DNA of 63,058 bases from Bremia lactucae (lineage: Eukaryota; Oomycota; Peronosporomycetes; Peronosporales; Peronosporaceae), in the NCBI RefSeq assembly GCF_004359215.1, contig NC_090616.1, positions 2,062,279 to 2,125,336 of the forward strand. Direction: 5' to 3'. The position numbers and the translations under genes were made by a program. The notes under the pieces are model-generated. The model worked only from the letters and a program-made list of their open reading frames with translations. It did not search any database and had not been told where the DNA came from. Shown here in pieces: positions 42,580-53,846 of this stretch (positions are counted from its first letter, which is position 1; each line of letters opens with the position of its first letter).

Positions 42580-42801
42580 TATTGGTAAGCATGTTGGTTA
42601 CTGATACTAATGTCCATAGGGCACGGACGACACTACATGATTGTATGTAACGATGGGATCGACTCATCGTTGTGTTACTAGACTTAGAGTAGTACGACAA
42701 GACGAACTAAGGACCTAGCTAGATGATAATTCACTTTTCATTTTACCTTCTTCTAAGTGTTTCTTCCCTACATCGCCCTTGGCTGTTTTCAAACCTCTAA
42801 A
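42580..42801 (+). repeat. 5' LTR of the copia element
   Basis: 222 bp, TATTGGTAAGCATG to AACCTCTAAA. GGTTATGAGCCC follows, a primer site of the initiator-Met type used by many copia elements. The ends are TA...AA rather than the usual TG...CA, in both copies. Confidence 0.9.
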
Positions 42802-42805
42802 GGTT

Positions 42806-44023
42806 ATGAGCCCAACTACGCCTGACGCGGGCGACATACTCCGCGAAGATAACTACTTCGTGTGGGAGTTCAAAGCGAGGATGCAGTTGGCAAAGAAGGG
42901 ATTGCTAGAGCATCTGGACGCTATGAACGCCCCAGAAGAAGGAGATGCAACCGCGTCGACTTGGAAAGTCAATGACATGAAGGCCTTCACGATTGTGTCA
43001 ACAATGATCAGCACAAATCTTCAGTCCATGGTTCGCACGGCTAAGACAACGGCCGAAGCGTGGGACATACTAAAGAATTTCTTCCTGCGACAAAGCATGC
43101 ACAACCGTGTGCAGCTTAGAAGGCAACTACATGAGTTCAAGTTGGCCAAGGGAGGAAGCATCATGGACCACTTCCTGAGATTTGACGAGCTGTGCATGAC
43201 TATGCAAGCTGTCGGGCAAGAAATCCTACCGGAGGAACATTTGGTCATTTTATTGGGTAGTCTAACGAGAGACTATGACTCCATCGTCAAGATAATTGAG
43301 AACATACCCGGCATGACACTATTTTATGCCAAGGAAATGCTGAGACGAGAGTACGATGGAATGGCCAGGTCAGAGCACCAAGAAGTCGCACTAAAGAGTA
43401 CGCATTTTTCAAGGTACAAGAAAGGACCGCGCCGACATGAAGGGAGACCAAGTTCAAGAGGCGAAAAGTTCTCGGGGAGATGTTACCGATGTAACAAATA
43501 TGGGCACAAGCGTCAAGATTGCAAGGCGGTACAAGTGGAGACCGAGCGATCTGGAGAAGAAAGAGCATTCACGGCTTCAATTAAGACGTCAGCTGGATGG
43601 TTATTGGACAGTGGGGCAAGCAGCCACATGTGTCCCGACAGAGATGAGTTCTTCAGTATAGACTCACTGAGGGACCCGATCATGATAACCATTGCAGACG
43701 GAAGCGAAGTGGAGGCAAAAGGTGTTGGAACAGTGCGCGTGAAACTCAAGAGTGAAGAAGTGATCCGGATCGAAGAGACACTATGGGTGCCGGGATTAGA
43801 CCGAAGGCTATTGTCTGTATCGGCACTGTCAAGAAAAGGTCTTCAAGTGATCTTCTCAGATCTGAGCTGTGAAATCAGAAGCGACGCGGAAGTAATTGCT
43901 GAAGTACCACGACAGAACAAGATGTACGTCGTAGATTGCAGCCCGGTTGAGTCAGCTCTCATATGCGAAGAAACCAATCAAGAGCATACATCAAGTGGCG
44001 AATCAAGAGCGGCTGATCTATAG
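42806..44023 (+). CDS. Copia Gag-protease
   Basis: 405 residues from the first ATG after the LTR, MSPTTPDAGDILREDNYFVW. An earlier in-frame TTG lies inside the LTR and is rejected. The gag domain runs to about residue 215 (LLGSLTRDYDSIVKIIENIP, a typical UBN2-like gag core). It is followed by the zinc knuckle CYRCNKYGHKRQDC and the protease site WLLDSGASSHMCPD. The frame ends with a UAG at 44021-44023; the next codon continues the integrase in the same frame. The stop may be a nonsense mutation or a readthrough site that sets the Gag to Pol ratio. Confidence 0.88.
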   Translation: MSPTTPDAGDILREDNYFVWEFKARMQLAKKGLLEHLDAMNAPEEGDATASTWKVNDMKAFTIVSTMISTNLQSMVRTAKTTAEAWDILKNFFLRQSMHNRVQLRRQLHEFKLAKGGSIMDHFLRFDELCMTMQAVGQEILPEEHLVILLGSLTRDYDSIVKIIENIPGMTLFYAKEMLRREYDGMARSEHQEVALKSTHFSRYKKGPRRHEGRPSSRGEKFSGRCYRCNKYGHKRQDCKAVQVETERSGEERAFTASIKTSAGWLLDSGASSHMCPDRDEFFSIDSLRDPIMITIADGSEVEAKGVGTVRVKLKSEEVIRIEETLWVPGLDRRLLSVSALSRKGLQVIFSDLSCEIRSDAEVIAEVPRQNKMYVVDCSPVESALICEETNQEHTSSGESRAADL

Positions 44024-45074
44024 ATGTGGCATGCAAGATTAGGTCATCTTCCAACTAAAATGATTCAGGGCTTGGCAAGTTGCGTCGATGGACTGAAGAT
44101 CAAGAAGAAACACGGCAGTGAAGAAGATTTCGAGATCTGTGAAGGGTGTATCATGGGCAAAGCTACCGTCAAGACGTTTCCAAAAACACCCTACGGACAC
44201 GTGAAAACGAAGAAACTGTTGGAGTTGGTCCACAGTGATGTGATGGGACCTATGGAAACGAAGTCTCAAGGAGGATCAAGATTCGTGGTGACATTCATCG
44301 ATGATTTTTCAAGATATGTAGTCGCATACTATATCGAAAACAAGTCGGAAGTGGCAGATCGCTTCATTGAGTACAAGGCACTTATGGAGAACCAACTGTC
44401 CAAGAAGATCAAGTGTATCAGGACGGACAACGGAACGGAATACGTCAACAGACGTTTCTCTGGTATGTGTCGAAAATTTGGTATCATTCACCAAACGACG
44501 GTACCATATTCACCACAACAGAATGGGCCGGCCGAACGCATGAACCGGACACTGACAGAGCGAGCCAGGGGAATGATCAGTCATTGCAAGTGGAAAAGAT
44601 TTGGTGGGCTGAGGCAATGAACACATCTGTCTATGTGACAAACCGAGTTCCGTGTGCCAGTCACCCGACAACAACTCCATACGAGTTTATTTTCGGGAAG
44701 AAACCTGACCTCTCTGAGATGTGTGTGAATTTGGATCAAGGGGATATGCACATGTTGACAAGTCGAAGAGGACCAAGATGACCAAGAAAGCAATTCGATG
44801 CATTTTCCTAGGGTACTCTGACCAAGTCAAGGGGTTTCGAGTATGGGATGAAGATGCCAAGAGAGTGACGTACACGAGATCGGCTACTTTCGATGAAAGA
44901 CCACCACTTCAGTACGTACAACAGTACAGCAGATCAAGTGACCGAGAGATTCGTGCTGCTCATGATGAAGACGTTGTCTCTATAAATCAAGAGAATTTTC
45001 AAGAAACGGAAGACGTGGACATGGACGTGGATAACGGTCCAGATCCACAAGAAGAGAGTAACGTACAAGATTGA
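44024..45074 (+). pseudogene. Copia integrase
   Basis: Starts MWHARLGHLPTKMIQGLA with the HHCC region ending CEGCIMGK. Catalytic Asp in HSDVMGPMET, second in IRTDNGTEYVN, Glu in QQNGPAERMNRTL. One base is missing near 44592 (KWKR... should read KVEKIWWAEAMN), and two extra bases sit in a GT run near 44715. Downstream the C-terminal part reads IRCIFLGYSDQVKGFRVWD. It stops at 45072-45074. The three catalytic residues are intact, so the damage is limited to three small lesions. Confidence 0.85.
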
Positions 45075-45086
45075 TGTACGACAACG

Positions 45087-46982
45087 ATGGTGTTACCATC
45101 TGGATGCAACAACGAGATGCATGGACACATGGGAAATAATGTTGAGGACCCCATGTTTGAGATTGATGATGTGACAATGATTGAAGAAGATCAAGAAGCA
45201 GCTGAAGAAGTGTCAAGGCAAGGGCAGATGGTGATACGACCAAGTCGACGGACAAGCTTTCGACGTCCCGAAGACACAGCGATTGTTCCATTTGAATCGG
45301 TTTCAAATGGACAATCTCAAGCGCTAGGACCTGTAAGTGGTACAGGTGGAGACTTTAATCACGGAGTAGATGAGTGTCAAGAAAGAGGCACGAAGAGACT
45401 GCGTATTGGGTACGAACAAGCTTGTTCAGCGTTCGAGACCCCAGTGACATATGAAGAGGCTCTTAGGTCACCTCATCGCGATGATTGGAACAAGGCCATA
45501 CAAGCTGAGCTTAAGGCACTTCAAGATAAGAACACCTGGACGACACAAACGCAGCGGCCAAGGCAGAAGGTGATCGGAACCAAGTGGGTTTTTGCGATTA
45601 AACGGAACGAAAATGGTGAAATTGAACGATACAAGGCACGTCTCGTAGCACTTGGCTACAGGCAGACGTATGGAATTGATTACATGGAGACATGTTCACC
45701 GGTGGCGAACCTCAACTCAATTCGAGTATTTTTGGCGGTGTGTTGCCAAAAGGGAATGCTTATCCATCAATATGATGTCGACACTGCATTCCTATATGGC
45801 ATTTTGGAAGAAGAGGTATACGTATACCCTCCTCTAGGAGTTAGTGCAGGACGTGACCAAGTGTTCAAGTTGAATCGCAGCCTGTATGGGCTAAAACAAG
45901 CGGCAGCAACATGGTACAAGACAATTTCGTGCGTTTTTGTAGATATGGGGTTCACCTCATGCGCGGCAGACTCATGCATTTTCGTCAAAGAGACCAAGGG
46001 CTCGTGGATTTTCGCTGCATTATATGTGGACGATCTTCTAATTGGAGCTGATTCTACAGGTGCTATGGATGATGTGGCAGAGCAACTATCAAGTCGTTTC
46101 CAGATGAAGATACTTGGTAGCGTTCGATACGTTCTCGGAATCGAAGTCAAGTACCTGCGTGAAAAACGAAGACTGAACATCAGCCAAGGATCGTGTATAA
46201 CAAGAATGGTCGAGAAGTTCAATCAAGTTGATGCGAAAACAGTGTCAAATCCAAGTGTTGAAGGTCAAGCGATGATCAAGATGGACAAAATTGACACAAG
46301 AATGAAGAATCGACCGTATCGGTCGTTAGTGGGGTCGCTGTTGTATGTGGCAACAGGAACAAGACCAGATATTGCGTATGCAGTATGTCAACTAAGTCGC
46401 TATTTGGAATTTCCGCACGAAGAGCATTGGAATGCTGCGATTCGAGTTTTGCGGTACCTGAAGACAACGAAGAGCAAAGGTATTTGCTACGAAGGAGTTT
46501 CTGGCGATCTTCAGCTGAGTGCGTACACGGATGCGGACTGGGCAAGTAACAAGTGCAATCGCAGATCGACTTCAGGAGTTCTAGTGATGATTAATGGCGC
46601 ACCTGTGATTTTTAAGTCGAAGATGCAGCAGAGCGTGGCGCTAAGCACGGCAGAAGCAGAGTATATGGCTCTTTCGTTATGTGTACAGGAGCTATTGTGG
46701 ACAAGAAGTCTACTTAAGGAGATGCAAGTGCAGATTAATTACGCGGTTACGATTCATGAAGACAACCAGAGTGCAATCGCTATCGCTAAGAATGACGGCT
46801 ATCAAAGTCGAGCGAAGCACATCGACATCAGGAACCATTTTGTGCGTGAACAAGTGAAGCACAAGATTATTGAGCTGCAGTATACTGAAACCAGGTCACA
46901 GCTGGCTGATTTTCTGACCAAACCGATTTCGACGAAGAAGTTCGAGTCACTGCTGGACAAAGCGAAGATCAGAGACTTCTAG
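45087..46982 (+). CDS. Copia reverse transcriptase-RNase H
   Basis: 631 residues open without interruption. RT: WTTQTQRPRQKVIGTKWVFA, YKARLVALGYRQTYGIDY, AFLYGILEEEVYVYPPLG, LNRSLYGLKQAAATWYK and the catalytic YVDDLLIGA (Tyr313 to Asp316). RNase H: AYTDADWASNKCNRRSTSG, ALSTAEAEYMAL and HEDNQSAIAIAKND supply the D-E-D residues, and QLADFLTKPI closes the domain. The start is set by the first ATG after a UGA; in a working element this would be one polyprotein with the integrase. A polypurine tract (TCGAGGGGGAG, 46983-46993) lies right after the stop. Confidence 0.93.
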   Translation: MVLPSGCNNEMHGHMGNNVEDPMFEIDDVTMIEEDQEAAEEVSRQGQMVIRPSRRTSFRRPEDTAIVPFESVSNGQSQALGPVSGTGGDFNHGVDECQERGTKRLRIGYEQACSAFETPVTYEEALRSPHRDDWNKAIQAELKALQDKNTWTTQTQRPRQKVIGTKWVFAIKRNENGEIERYKARLVALGYRQTYGIDYMETCSPVANLNSIRVFLAVCCQKGMLIHQYDVDTAFLYGILEEEVYVYPPLGVSAGRDQVFKLNRSLYGLKQAAATWYKTISCVFVDMGFTSCAADSCIFVKETKGSWIFAALYVDDLLIGADSTGAMDDVAEQLSSRFQMKILGSVRYVLGIEVKYLREKRRLNISQGSCITRMVEKFNQVDAKTVSNPSVEGQAMIKMDKIDTRMKNRPYRSLVGSLLYVATGTRPDIAYAVCQLSRYLEFPHEEHWNAAIRVLRYLKTTKSKGICYEGVSGDLQLSAYTDADWASNKCNRRSTSGVLVMINGAPVIFKSKMQQSVALSTAEAEYMALSLCVQELLWTRSLLKEMQVQINYAVTIHEDNQSAIAIAKNDGYQSRAKHIDIRNHFVREQVKHKIIELQYTETRSQLADFLTKPISTKKFESLLDKAKIRDF

Positions 46983-46993
46983 TCGAGGGGGAG

Positions 46994-47215
46994 TATTGGT
47001 AAGCATGTTGGTTACTGATACTAATGTCCATAGGGCACGGACGACACTACATGATTGTATGTAACGATGGGATCGACTCATCGTTGTGTTACTAGACTTA
47101 GAGTAGTACGACAAGACGAACTAAGGACCTAGCTAGATGATAATTCACTTTTCATTTTACCTTCTTCTAAGTGTTTCTTCCCTACATCGCCCTTGGCTGT
47201 TTTCAAACCTCTAAA
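46994..47215 (+). repeat. 3' LTR of the copia element
   Basis: 222 bp, no difference seen from 42580-42801 when read base by base. Followed by the AAACT duplication. Confidence 0.95.
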
Positions 47216-47220
47216 AAACT

Positions 47221-47879
47221 AGCTGATTCAGTACGAACCTCAGAGCCAACAGTTGCCACAGGGCGATCAGTGAACATTTTGCTCAATCATCAATCACCTC
47301 GCGCTTAACTTTTTTGGCCCCACTAACCTCTACAGCGCGTTCTCAGCGCCCACTTCTCCTCCTCGCCAACAAAAGTGTTGCGTTATTACACTTGTCGCAT
47401 CTCCGACAATTTTGGAAGGGGTACTTGTGGCCACTTATAGGGAACCGAGTTTCTCTAGTGCTTATTGGTGGACTGGCAGGAGCACCAGTTCACAAATGGT
47501 TGCCTATTAGCACAAACGTTGCGTTTGATGACTTGTTACTGATGTTATGCTTTAAAGTGGCATAAACGGTTATATCTCGTTCGGAGGGTCGATGGTCGGC
47601 GAATGTGCCCCATTTTTAGAAGTATCGAGACTTAATATCCTCGCAAAACCGTCCTTACGCTTACTGTTCTTCTTCCGTTGCCACTGATCTATTTCGGGTG
47701 TTTTCTGTCTGAATCAACGTATATGTTGTCATTTATTAATTCATCATGTGGTTTTCCAGCGACAATGTAGTTCAACATAGGTTTCTATGATGAGAATTTG
47801 GCTAAGACATTGCCATCTGGACCTTCACCACCGAACAGTATAAGTTTACCAAGCGTCACCTGGTGGAAACAGATATTTC
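47221..47879. other. Unassigned stretch right of the copia insertion
   Basis: Continues the sequence interrupted by the copia element. The 83-codon frame at 47314-47565 has no recognisable feature. I see no gene. Confidence 0.4.
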
Positions 47880-48689
47880 GAATTTGTGATGTTAATTAAA
47901 AGCAAATTGGGCAAATCCGTGTTGAATTGGTTCCGCACCTTTATAGCAGATTGTGAGCGTGTGAACATGCAAAAAGCATGGTCGCCGTTTATAAAAGGCT
48001 TCGCGCACGTCTCGTCCGAAACATTTCTTGTATGATCTGCCCAAACGTGTATTTCACCTGGAAACAAAGGGGACAACCCATGAATATATGTCAACAGTTA
48101 AAGGACTTCTAGCTCACAGTGAGTTGAGCATCAGCGAGCAAAAAAAACTCCTCTACTTCCTTAACAGTCTACGACACGAAACGGCAAGTAAAACTAAAGA
48201 GAAAAATTTAAGCAAAAATAAAATTCAAGTATTAATAAAAGTTCAAGACTCTTATTTTCTTGGACGCCATCTTAATTGTCTCCAACTTTGAATTTGATTA
48301 ATAATTCAGAAAACCCCTTCACTTGACGGCTACGTCATTACAACTTTCAGCAACTCATTTGGATCGTCGTTTTTATAAGGCGGGAGATGAAAATCCGTAA
48401 TCGGTTCGACAAGAAGTCAACAAAAAAAGGATGATTGAATGCAAAGGCAATTTGCAATAATTGCGGCAAAGTTGGCCACATCTCGCCTTGTTGTACCGTC
48501 GAAAACGTGAAGCGAGCCGATGCATCAGTGGTATCTTATCTACGTTTAATCGACGCAGAATCGAAAGACTTCACCACTGCGGGTCAAGTAAGACCTGTGT
48601 GGACCTTTATTGACAATGGGTGCAGCCTAAACGGCGTTCCTGAAAAGCTGGTAGAAAAGCTGAGCCTGAATTTACCAAAGGTGACATGA
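47880..48689 (+). pseudogene. Degenerate gag-protease remnant, unplaced family
   Basis: Gag-like helices in two frames (KLGKSVLNWFRTFIADCERV; then LPKRVFHLETKGTTHEYMST and SELSISEQKKLLYFLN). A perfect CCHC knuckle CNNCGKVGHISPCC follows at about 48453-48494, and the protease-like VWTFIDNGCSLNGVPEKLVE at 48597-48656 has D-N-G at the active site. No LTR is attached. It does not match families A, B or D closely and is probably the oldest retroelement here. Confidence 0.65.
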
Positions 48690-48900
48690 TGATTGTCGAC
48701 TTGATTTTACTAAGTTATTCAGAATCCCTGTCTGACTGTGGAAATGATCTACAGCTACATATATTCGCTAATGTATCGCGAACGTTTAAGTGATGTTTGT
48801 GCTGGACAAGAAGGATGTTATCCTGGCTCCGTGAGCACAACCCCAACATAAACTGGGATACAGGAAATGTTCCCGCACATCAAGACTGACGCATGCGCAA

Positions 48901-49049
48901 TTTAACGAGCTAAAGTTGCCCTTATGTTACACAGTCCCCGTTAAGTACACTTGGTGCTATTAAGGGGATGCTTATTCACTTAAATAAAGTAATTAGACTC
49001 ACCACTCGGATGTGGTTTACATTTTTGACCAACCCTTTTGTATGTGATA
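48901..49049 (+). repeat. 5' LTR of B2, first part in normal orientation
   Basis: TTTAACGAGCTAAAGTTGCC to TATGTGATA, matching the first 150 or so bases of 56051-56588. It stops where the inverted block begins. Confidence 0.85.
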
Positions 49050-49773
49050 CAGTCCTGTTAAGAGCCTCGCTCCGAGCCTGTTCATGCCTCACTTCATCTT
49101 GAGTTTGAGTTACGGACTCCGCTGCAGCATGGCTCTGCGCCTCGGATGCGGCTTTCCGCTGTCCGAGCACGAATGCCTCAAACTGCTCCAACTGAGCAAC
49201 ATGTTGCTCGGGAGGATTACCCAGGAGTCTGACCAGGGCTTGTTCACCAACCCCCTGCCATATGCCCCACCACCTTCCGATGATGCTCGGAGAGGTGGAA
49301 TAAAAATGATCCTCATCAATATTAAGGCTCATCCTCACGTACACACGCAGAGATGCGGGTCGTGGGAAGGATTTCAAGTGCTACCAAGTGTAGGCGGGCA
49401 CGTCGTAATGCGGCCACGCTCTACTTAAAAACAAACCCTAGCACAGCGAGGAAGCGGTTAGACCGTCTTCTTTTGCGTACAGTGAGGTAATTGTGGTGAG
49501 CGCCTTAGCGATCTCACCCAACGCACTAAGTGCTCTAGTAAAGTGCCGTCACGGGAGCGGTAATCCGGCTACTCGTGCGCACTTACTAAGTAGAAATTAA
49601 TTTTCAGACTGATTTGTATTTAATCAAATTTAATATGAATACCTATTTTTACCAATTAAAATGTCATCTCTATAGATAACACTAATATGTTTGGCGAGCG
49701 TATCATTCTAGATACCTCGCGTAACGGATGACGCTAGCCGTCATCCCTCCCGATGTGAATGCATCTATGTCCA
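49050..49773 (-). other. Inverted LTR-gag block of B2
   Basis: About 724 bp in reverse orientation: read on the minus strand it is the rest of the 5' LTR (49772 back to 49391), the TGGTAGCACTTG primer site and the start of gag (EHVAQLEQFEAFVLGQRK, 49377-48976 frame). Gag ends at AACAGGACTG, the exact point after which plus-strand gag resumes at 49774 (GTTGAGATGCTCTC). Confidence 0.88.
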
Positions 49774-50600
49774 GTGTTGAGATGCTCTCTGCACGGCAGC
49801 ATCAGCCGAGGTCCGTTCGGATGGACCCGCCCAAGTTCGATGGAACTGCGGCACACACGATTGTTCACTGGCTGTTAGCCGTGTAGCAATGCAGTGTCGC
49901 GCAGCTCATCGAGGACGACAGCCGGATGGTGTCGTACGCCATGTCGCATCTGCGCGGTAAGGCCTCAGAGTGGGCTTACTCGGCGCTTATGGCGGACAGA
50001 AAGGCGTTCCCTTCATGGGCGAACTTTAAGGAAAAAATTCGCGCCATGTACCAGCCGCCGAACAACGAAGTGTTGCTTCAGGCGCGCTTCTTTGGGACGC
50101 GACAGGCGAAGCGATCTCTGCAAGAGTATGTGGAAGAGATGCGCTCGCTGTCGGCATCCATTACCGTAAGTCCGATTCCGGAGCACATTAAGGTGCCCAC
50201 GTTTATGAACGGACTACGGCATGGCCCATCGCGACAGGCCCTTTTAGAAAGGTGCCGTCGACGATGGAAGAGGCAATCCATATTGCCTTAGTTGAGGAGC
50301 AATCCTACAACAGTGCCTCGGCGACAGCTTGATGTAAGCCGTCGGCCGAGAGGTCAGATGCCAACCCCATGGAGTTCAGCAATGCAGACGTTGTCTGCTA
50401 TGAATGCGGCAAGCGCGGCCATATGATGGCTCGCTGCAATACCAGGGTCCCTGCTGGGGCGAAGACGCCCACCACGAGGACTCCCTTTTACAAAGGGCGA
50501 TGGAAAGAACCAGCGTGCAAGACGGATGAGTTCTGCATCGACCACTGAGGGGTCGGAAAATGCAGGATTGCAGTAAGGGCGGGATGCCCTACTTACTCGG
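49774..50600 (+). pseudogene. Gag polyprotein (B2)
   Basis: Begins mid-protein after the inversion. MVSYAMSHLRGKASEWAYSA starts at 49926 and runs through PPNNEVLLQARFFGTRQAK, SLQEYVEEMRSLSAS and FMNGLRHGPSRQALLE, then shifts. The CCHC knuckle CYECGKRGHMMARC lies near 50394-50435. The N-terminal part is in the inverted block. Confidence 0.78.
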
Positions 50601-50689
50601 ACTCTGAAGCTACCCCTAAGTTCAGAGTTATCGAACAAATGGGTAGCATAGTCCCCGAGGTCTTGAAATTTCGGACCTCAATTTTGCTG

Positions 50690-51120
50690 GTTTATAGCGC
50701 TCAAGTAAGAGGCTATGGCCAGGTGATGACCCTCCTAGTGGATTCGGGCGCATCACAAAATTTTGTAAAACTTGCGGCTTTTTTTTGAGAAAGAATCTGG
50801 CGATATTTGAGTCGCTTTGCCAGGATGGCAAGCGAGAAAAGGCGACCGTTCGTTTAGCGAACGGCGCGCTCGTTAAGTCCGAGGGAGTTCAAGTTGAACT
50901 CGCCTTCAGATTTAGTGACTTTTCTTGGAAAGAGAATATCACATTGCTAAGTATAGAGAGTCCGTATGACCTCATCCTAGACACGCCATGATTGGCAAAA
51001 CACCAACCATGGATAGATTGGCGTACACGCACAGTTGCGAACTCTACGCAGGACACCGGAAAGGATGTGCTCCTGCGAGAAGCGTATGCAACTGTCGTGT
51101 CGAACACAGTTGAGGGTGCG
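50690..51120 (+). pseudogene. Protease (B2)
   Basis: MTLLVDSGASQNFVKL near 50724-50771 has the canonical active site. SPYDLILDTP ends at a TGA near 50989, and KHQPWIDWRTRTV follows. A frameshift lies between the two blocks, and part of the linker to RT is missing. Confidence 0.75.
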
Positions 51121-51159
51121 CTAAAGGGAAGTTAAACGTCACCAATTCCTACCCAGCTC

Positions 51160-52380
51160 GTGCAGACTGGGGTGGTGAAAAGGCCAATGACAAGTAGTCA
51201 TGTGTCCCATAGTCCCGCAGAGAGCCTACCTTCTTTTGCTCTATTATATTCAATGGAGGAGAGCCGAGAGCCCATACCGGCTCAAACGCCAATTACGCGG
51301 AAATATGTTTTGTTGAACTCCATTAGAAAGCCAACTGTCTTTTTCGCGTTGGATTTAAAGGATGGCTACTATCAGGTACTCATGAGAGAGTCCGATGTAG
51401 CCAAAACGGCAGTAAGCACCCCAAGCGGTATGCTTTGGGAGTAGCTTGTGATGCCCAAGGTTCGAACAACGCACCAGCGACATTTAACCGAGTGGTGGCT
51501 CACGTGATGCGTCAGCACCGTGCCTATGCGCCTTATTACTTTGACGATGTATTCCAGCATAGTAGGGTCGAGGATGGGCTGAGCGCAATAGAATCGCACA
51601 TGCGTCATTTAGACGCTGTGTTGCAGACTTTGAAGGACGCCCAATTGAACGTCAACTTGCAAACGTCCGTCATAGGGGTCCTCGAGATACCTGTGCTGGG
51701 CTGGATCGTAGGTACACATGGTCGACGAGCAGACCCAGACAAGGTAAAATCAGTAAAGGAATGGCCAATCCCACGGCGTGAAAAGGATTTGCGCCAATTC
51801 CTAGGGCTCGCTAATTACTTGCATAAGTATAGCAAGAATTATGCGGAGCAAACTAAACCATTATCTAATCTCGTTAAAAAGGACACAGAATGGGTTTGGT
51901 TAAAAGAACAAGAAGATGCATTCACATCAGTGAAGCAGTCTCTTGTGGAGGCACCGGTCTTGGCATTGCCAGACGCGGATAAGCTGTTAGCGTCGTCTGC
52001 AATGAAAGTAATTTTGCAATCGGTAGCGCGCTTATGCAGAAAGATGACGACGGCGTTGACCGTGTCATATCTTATCAGTCCGGCTCTTAAAAGCCTCAGA
52101 ACTGACCTTCCCTGTGCATGACAAAAAGCTACTTTCAATAAAGTATGCTCTTGTCAAGTTTCGTGTGCACCTATTAGGCACCGAATTATTTGTGGTTTAT
52201 ACAGATCACGCATCACTGCGGACCGCAATAAACTCACCCCACCTCTCGCCTCGAATGGCAAGATGGCTCATGTTCTTCTCTGATTTTGATGTTAAAGTTA
52301 ACCATAAGCCGGGTTAGTCGAATGTCTTGGCTGACGCTTTATCGCGCAGAGCAGACGTCGAGGTAAGACACCAGGAAAGT
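51160..52380 (+). pseudogene. Reverse transcriptase and RNase H (B2)
   Basis: RT blocks: FALDLKDGYYQVLMRESD, SGMLWE then a stop, NNAPATFNRVVAHVMRQ, catalytic YYFDDVFQHSR (about 51535-51567), KDLRQFLGLANYLHKYSKN. RNase H: a frameshifted block with DEVILQSVARL, then VHDKKLLSIKYALVKFRV and VVYTDHASLRTAIN, ending LADALSRRADVE. The first RT block is shortened compared with B1. Confidence 0.82.
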
Positions 52381-53660
52381 GTGTCTAGTGCGAAAGCACA
52401 ATTTCAGCCGTCAACGTTGGCAGCCATGAAGGCATACCACGTGACGAGCTCATTGGCCTCTGAGATAAAAGAGAGCTACAGTCAGGACGACCACTGTCGC
52501 CTGCTGTTGGATCACTTCGGTGGACGAAAGGTTTCCCTTCCGTCGCACCTGAAAGCTAAGCTCAATCGCTTTAGCTACAGCGATGGCCTGTTATGGCATC
52601 AGCTGTCACCTTGTGATCCCTTGAGAATCTATGTGCCTCATGACACAGATCTCAAGCTGATGATCCTTCACGAGCTCCATAAAGCGCCATCTAGTGGGCA
52701 TCTGGGCCGTGAAAAGACATTCCTACGAGTGTCAGAGGAATTTTGGTGGCCACACTTAATAGATGTGGCCAACTATATTCACCCATGCGAACAGTGTCAG
52801 CGCATTCAGCCTGCACCATCCAGCAGTGCGCCACTAAAACCGCTACCGATTCCATCGGATTGTTGAAAGTCAGTAAGTCTGGACTTCATTTTTGGCATGC
52901 CGCCCGATCATAAGGGTCGGACAGGGCTAATCGTCTTTGTAGACAGACTGAGTAAGATGGTGCATTAAGCACCATGTCAGAAATTGATCACAGGCAAGGA
53001 GGCAGCTCTCTTGTTCCTGAATCATGTTTCCGACTACACGGGATCCACGTTTTACGTCTGTTTTTTGGCGACATGTGTTCGAGCTGCTAGGTAGCAAGCT
53101 CCCCATGTCGACCGCAGATCATCCCCAGACCGATGGCCGAACAGAACGTTCCAATCGGGTCGTGGCGGATGTCTTACGCACTATAGCAACTCCCAAAGAG
53201 AAGAGCAAGCAATTACCCTTTGTGGAGTTCGCTATAAATAACAGTGTCCATGCCAGTACGAGTGAGACACCGTTTTATATTAACGGGCTGCGCCATCCTC
53301 GGACGCCAGTCTCGCTTGTGCGCAGCCCGAGTCTTAGTAGGGGAGGGCTCCTCACTATGCTCGGTGCGAAAGAGGGACATAGTTTCGTCAATATGACGAT
53401 GACCCATGAGGGTATCATCTCAAAGACTGAAACTTGTCCAAGTAACCCTGCCAGTTTAGTAGTGGTCAATAAAACTACGCCATATGATCTACGGCGGTAT
53501 CATATGCGGTTTGATGCTACAAGTGTGAGCGAGGCTCAACGCTTTGTGGATAAGCGATTAGCAATCGCAAGAAAAGTCCGTGACACAATGGCAAGCACAC
53601 AGGACAAGTATAATGAAAGAATATGCAGACCGAAATGGTCGCGAAAATAATGAACGCTTT
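52381..53660 (+). pseudogene. Integrase (B2)
   Basis: H2C2 zinc region with LHELHKAPSSGHLGREKT and CEQCQRIQPAPSSSAPLKPL, a TGA at 52864-52866, then SLDFIFGMPPDHKG (first Asp), TTRDPRFTSVFW (second Asp) and PQTDGRTERSNRVVADVL with the Glu kept. FVEFAINNSVHASTSETPF and KYNERICRPKWSRK close the core. Two stops interrupt an otherwise well-kept protein; all three catalytic residues are present. Confidence 0.82.
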
Positions 53661-53846
53661 AGAGTGGGGGTAAAGTACTAATAAGTACAGCTAATCTACC
53701 TAAAAATGCAATCTTTGTGTTACTTGGAGGTCCTTTACGGTGGTAGAAGAGGCAGGGAGACCTAAATTATAGGCTTACCCTTCCCGTATATGATGCCGCA
53801 CGCCGTAGTTTACGTGGATTGTCTGAAACGGTATGTAGACCCAAAT

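Larger units (their letters stand above)
42580..47215 (+). mobile_element. Ty1/copia retrotransposon, recent insertion
   Basis: 4636 bp with 222-bp LTRs at both ends and AAACT duplicated at 42575-42579 and 47216-47220. By eye the LTRs are identical. Domain order gag, protease, integrase, RT, RNase H is that of Ty1/copia. It carries one UAG, one UGA and two small frame changes. It landed 50 bp from the A4 end. Confidence 0.95.

Noticed and set aside
42779..42805. Gag start at TTG inside the copia LTR
   Set aside because: The first ATG after the LTR (42806) gives the complete gag; the upstream codons are LTR sequence.
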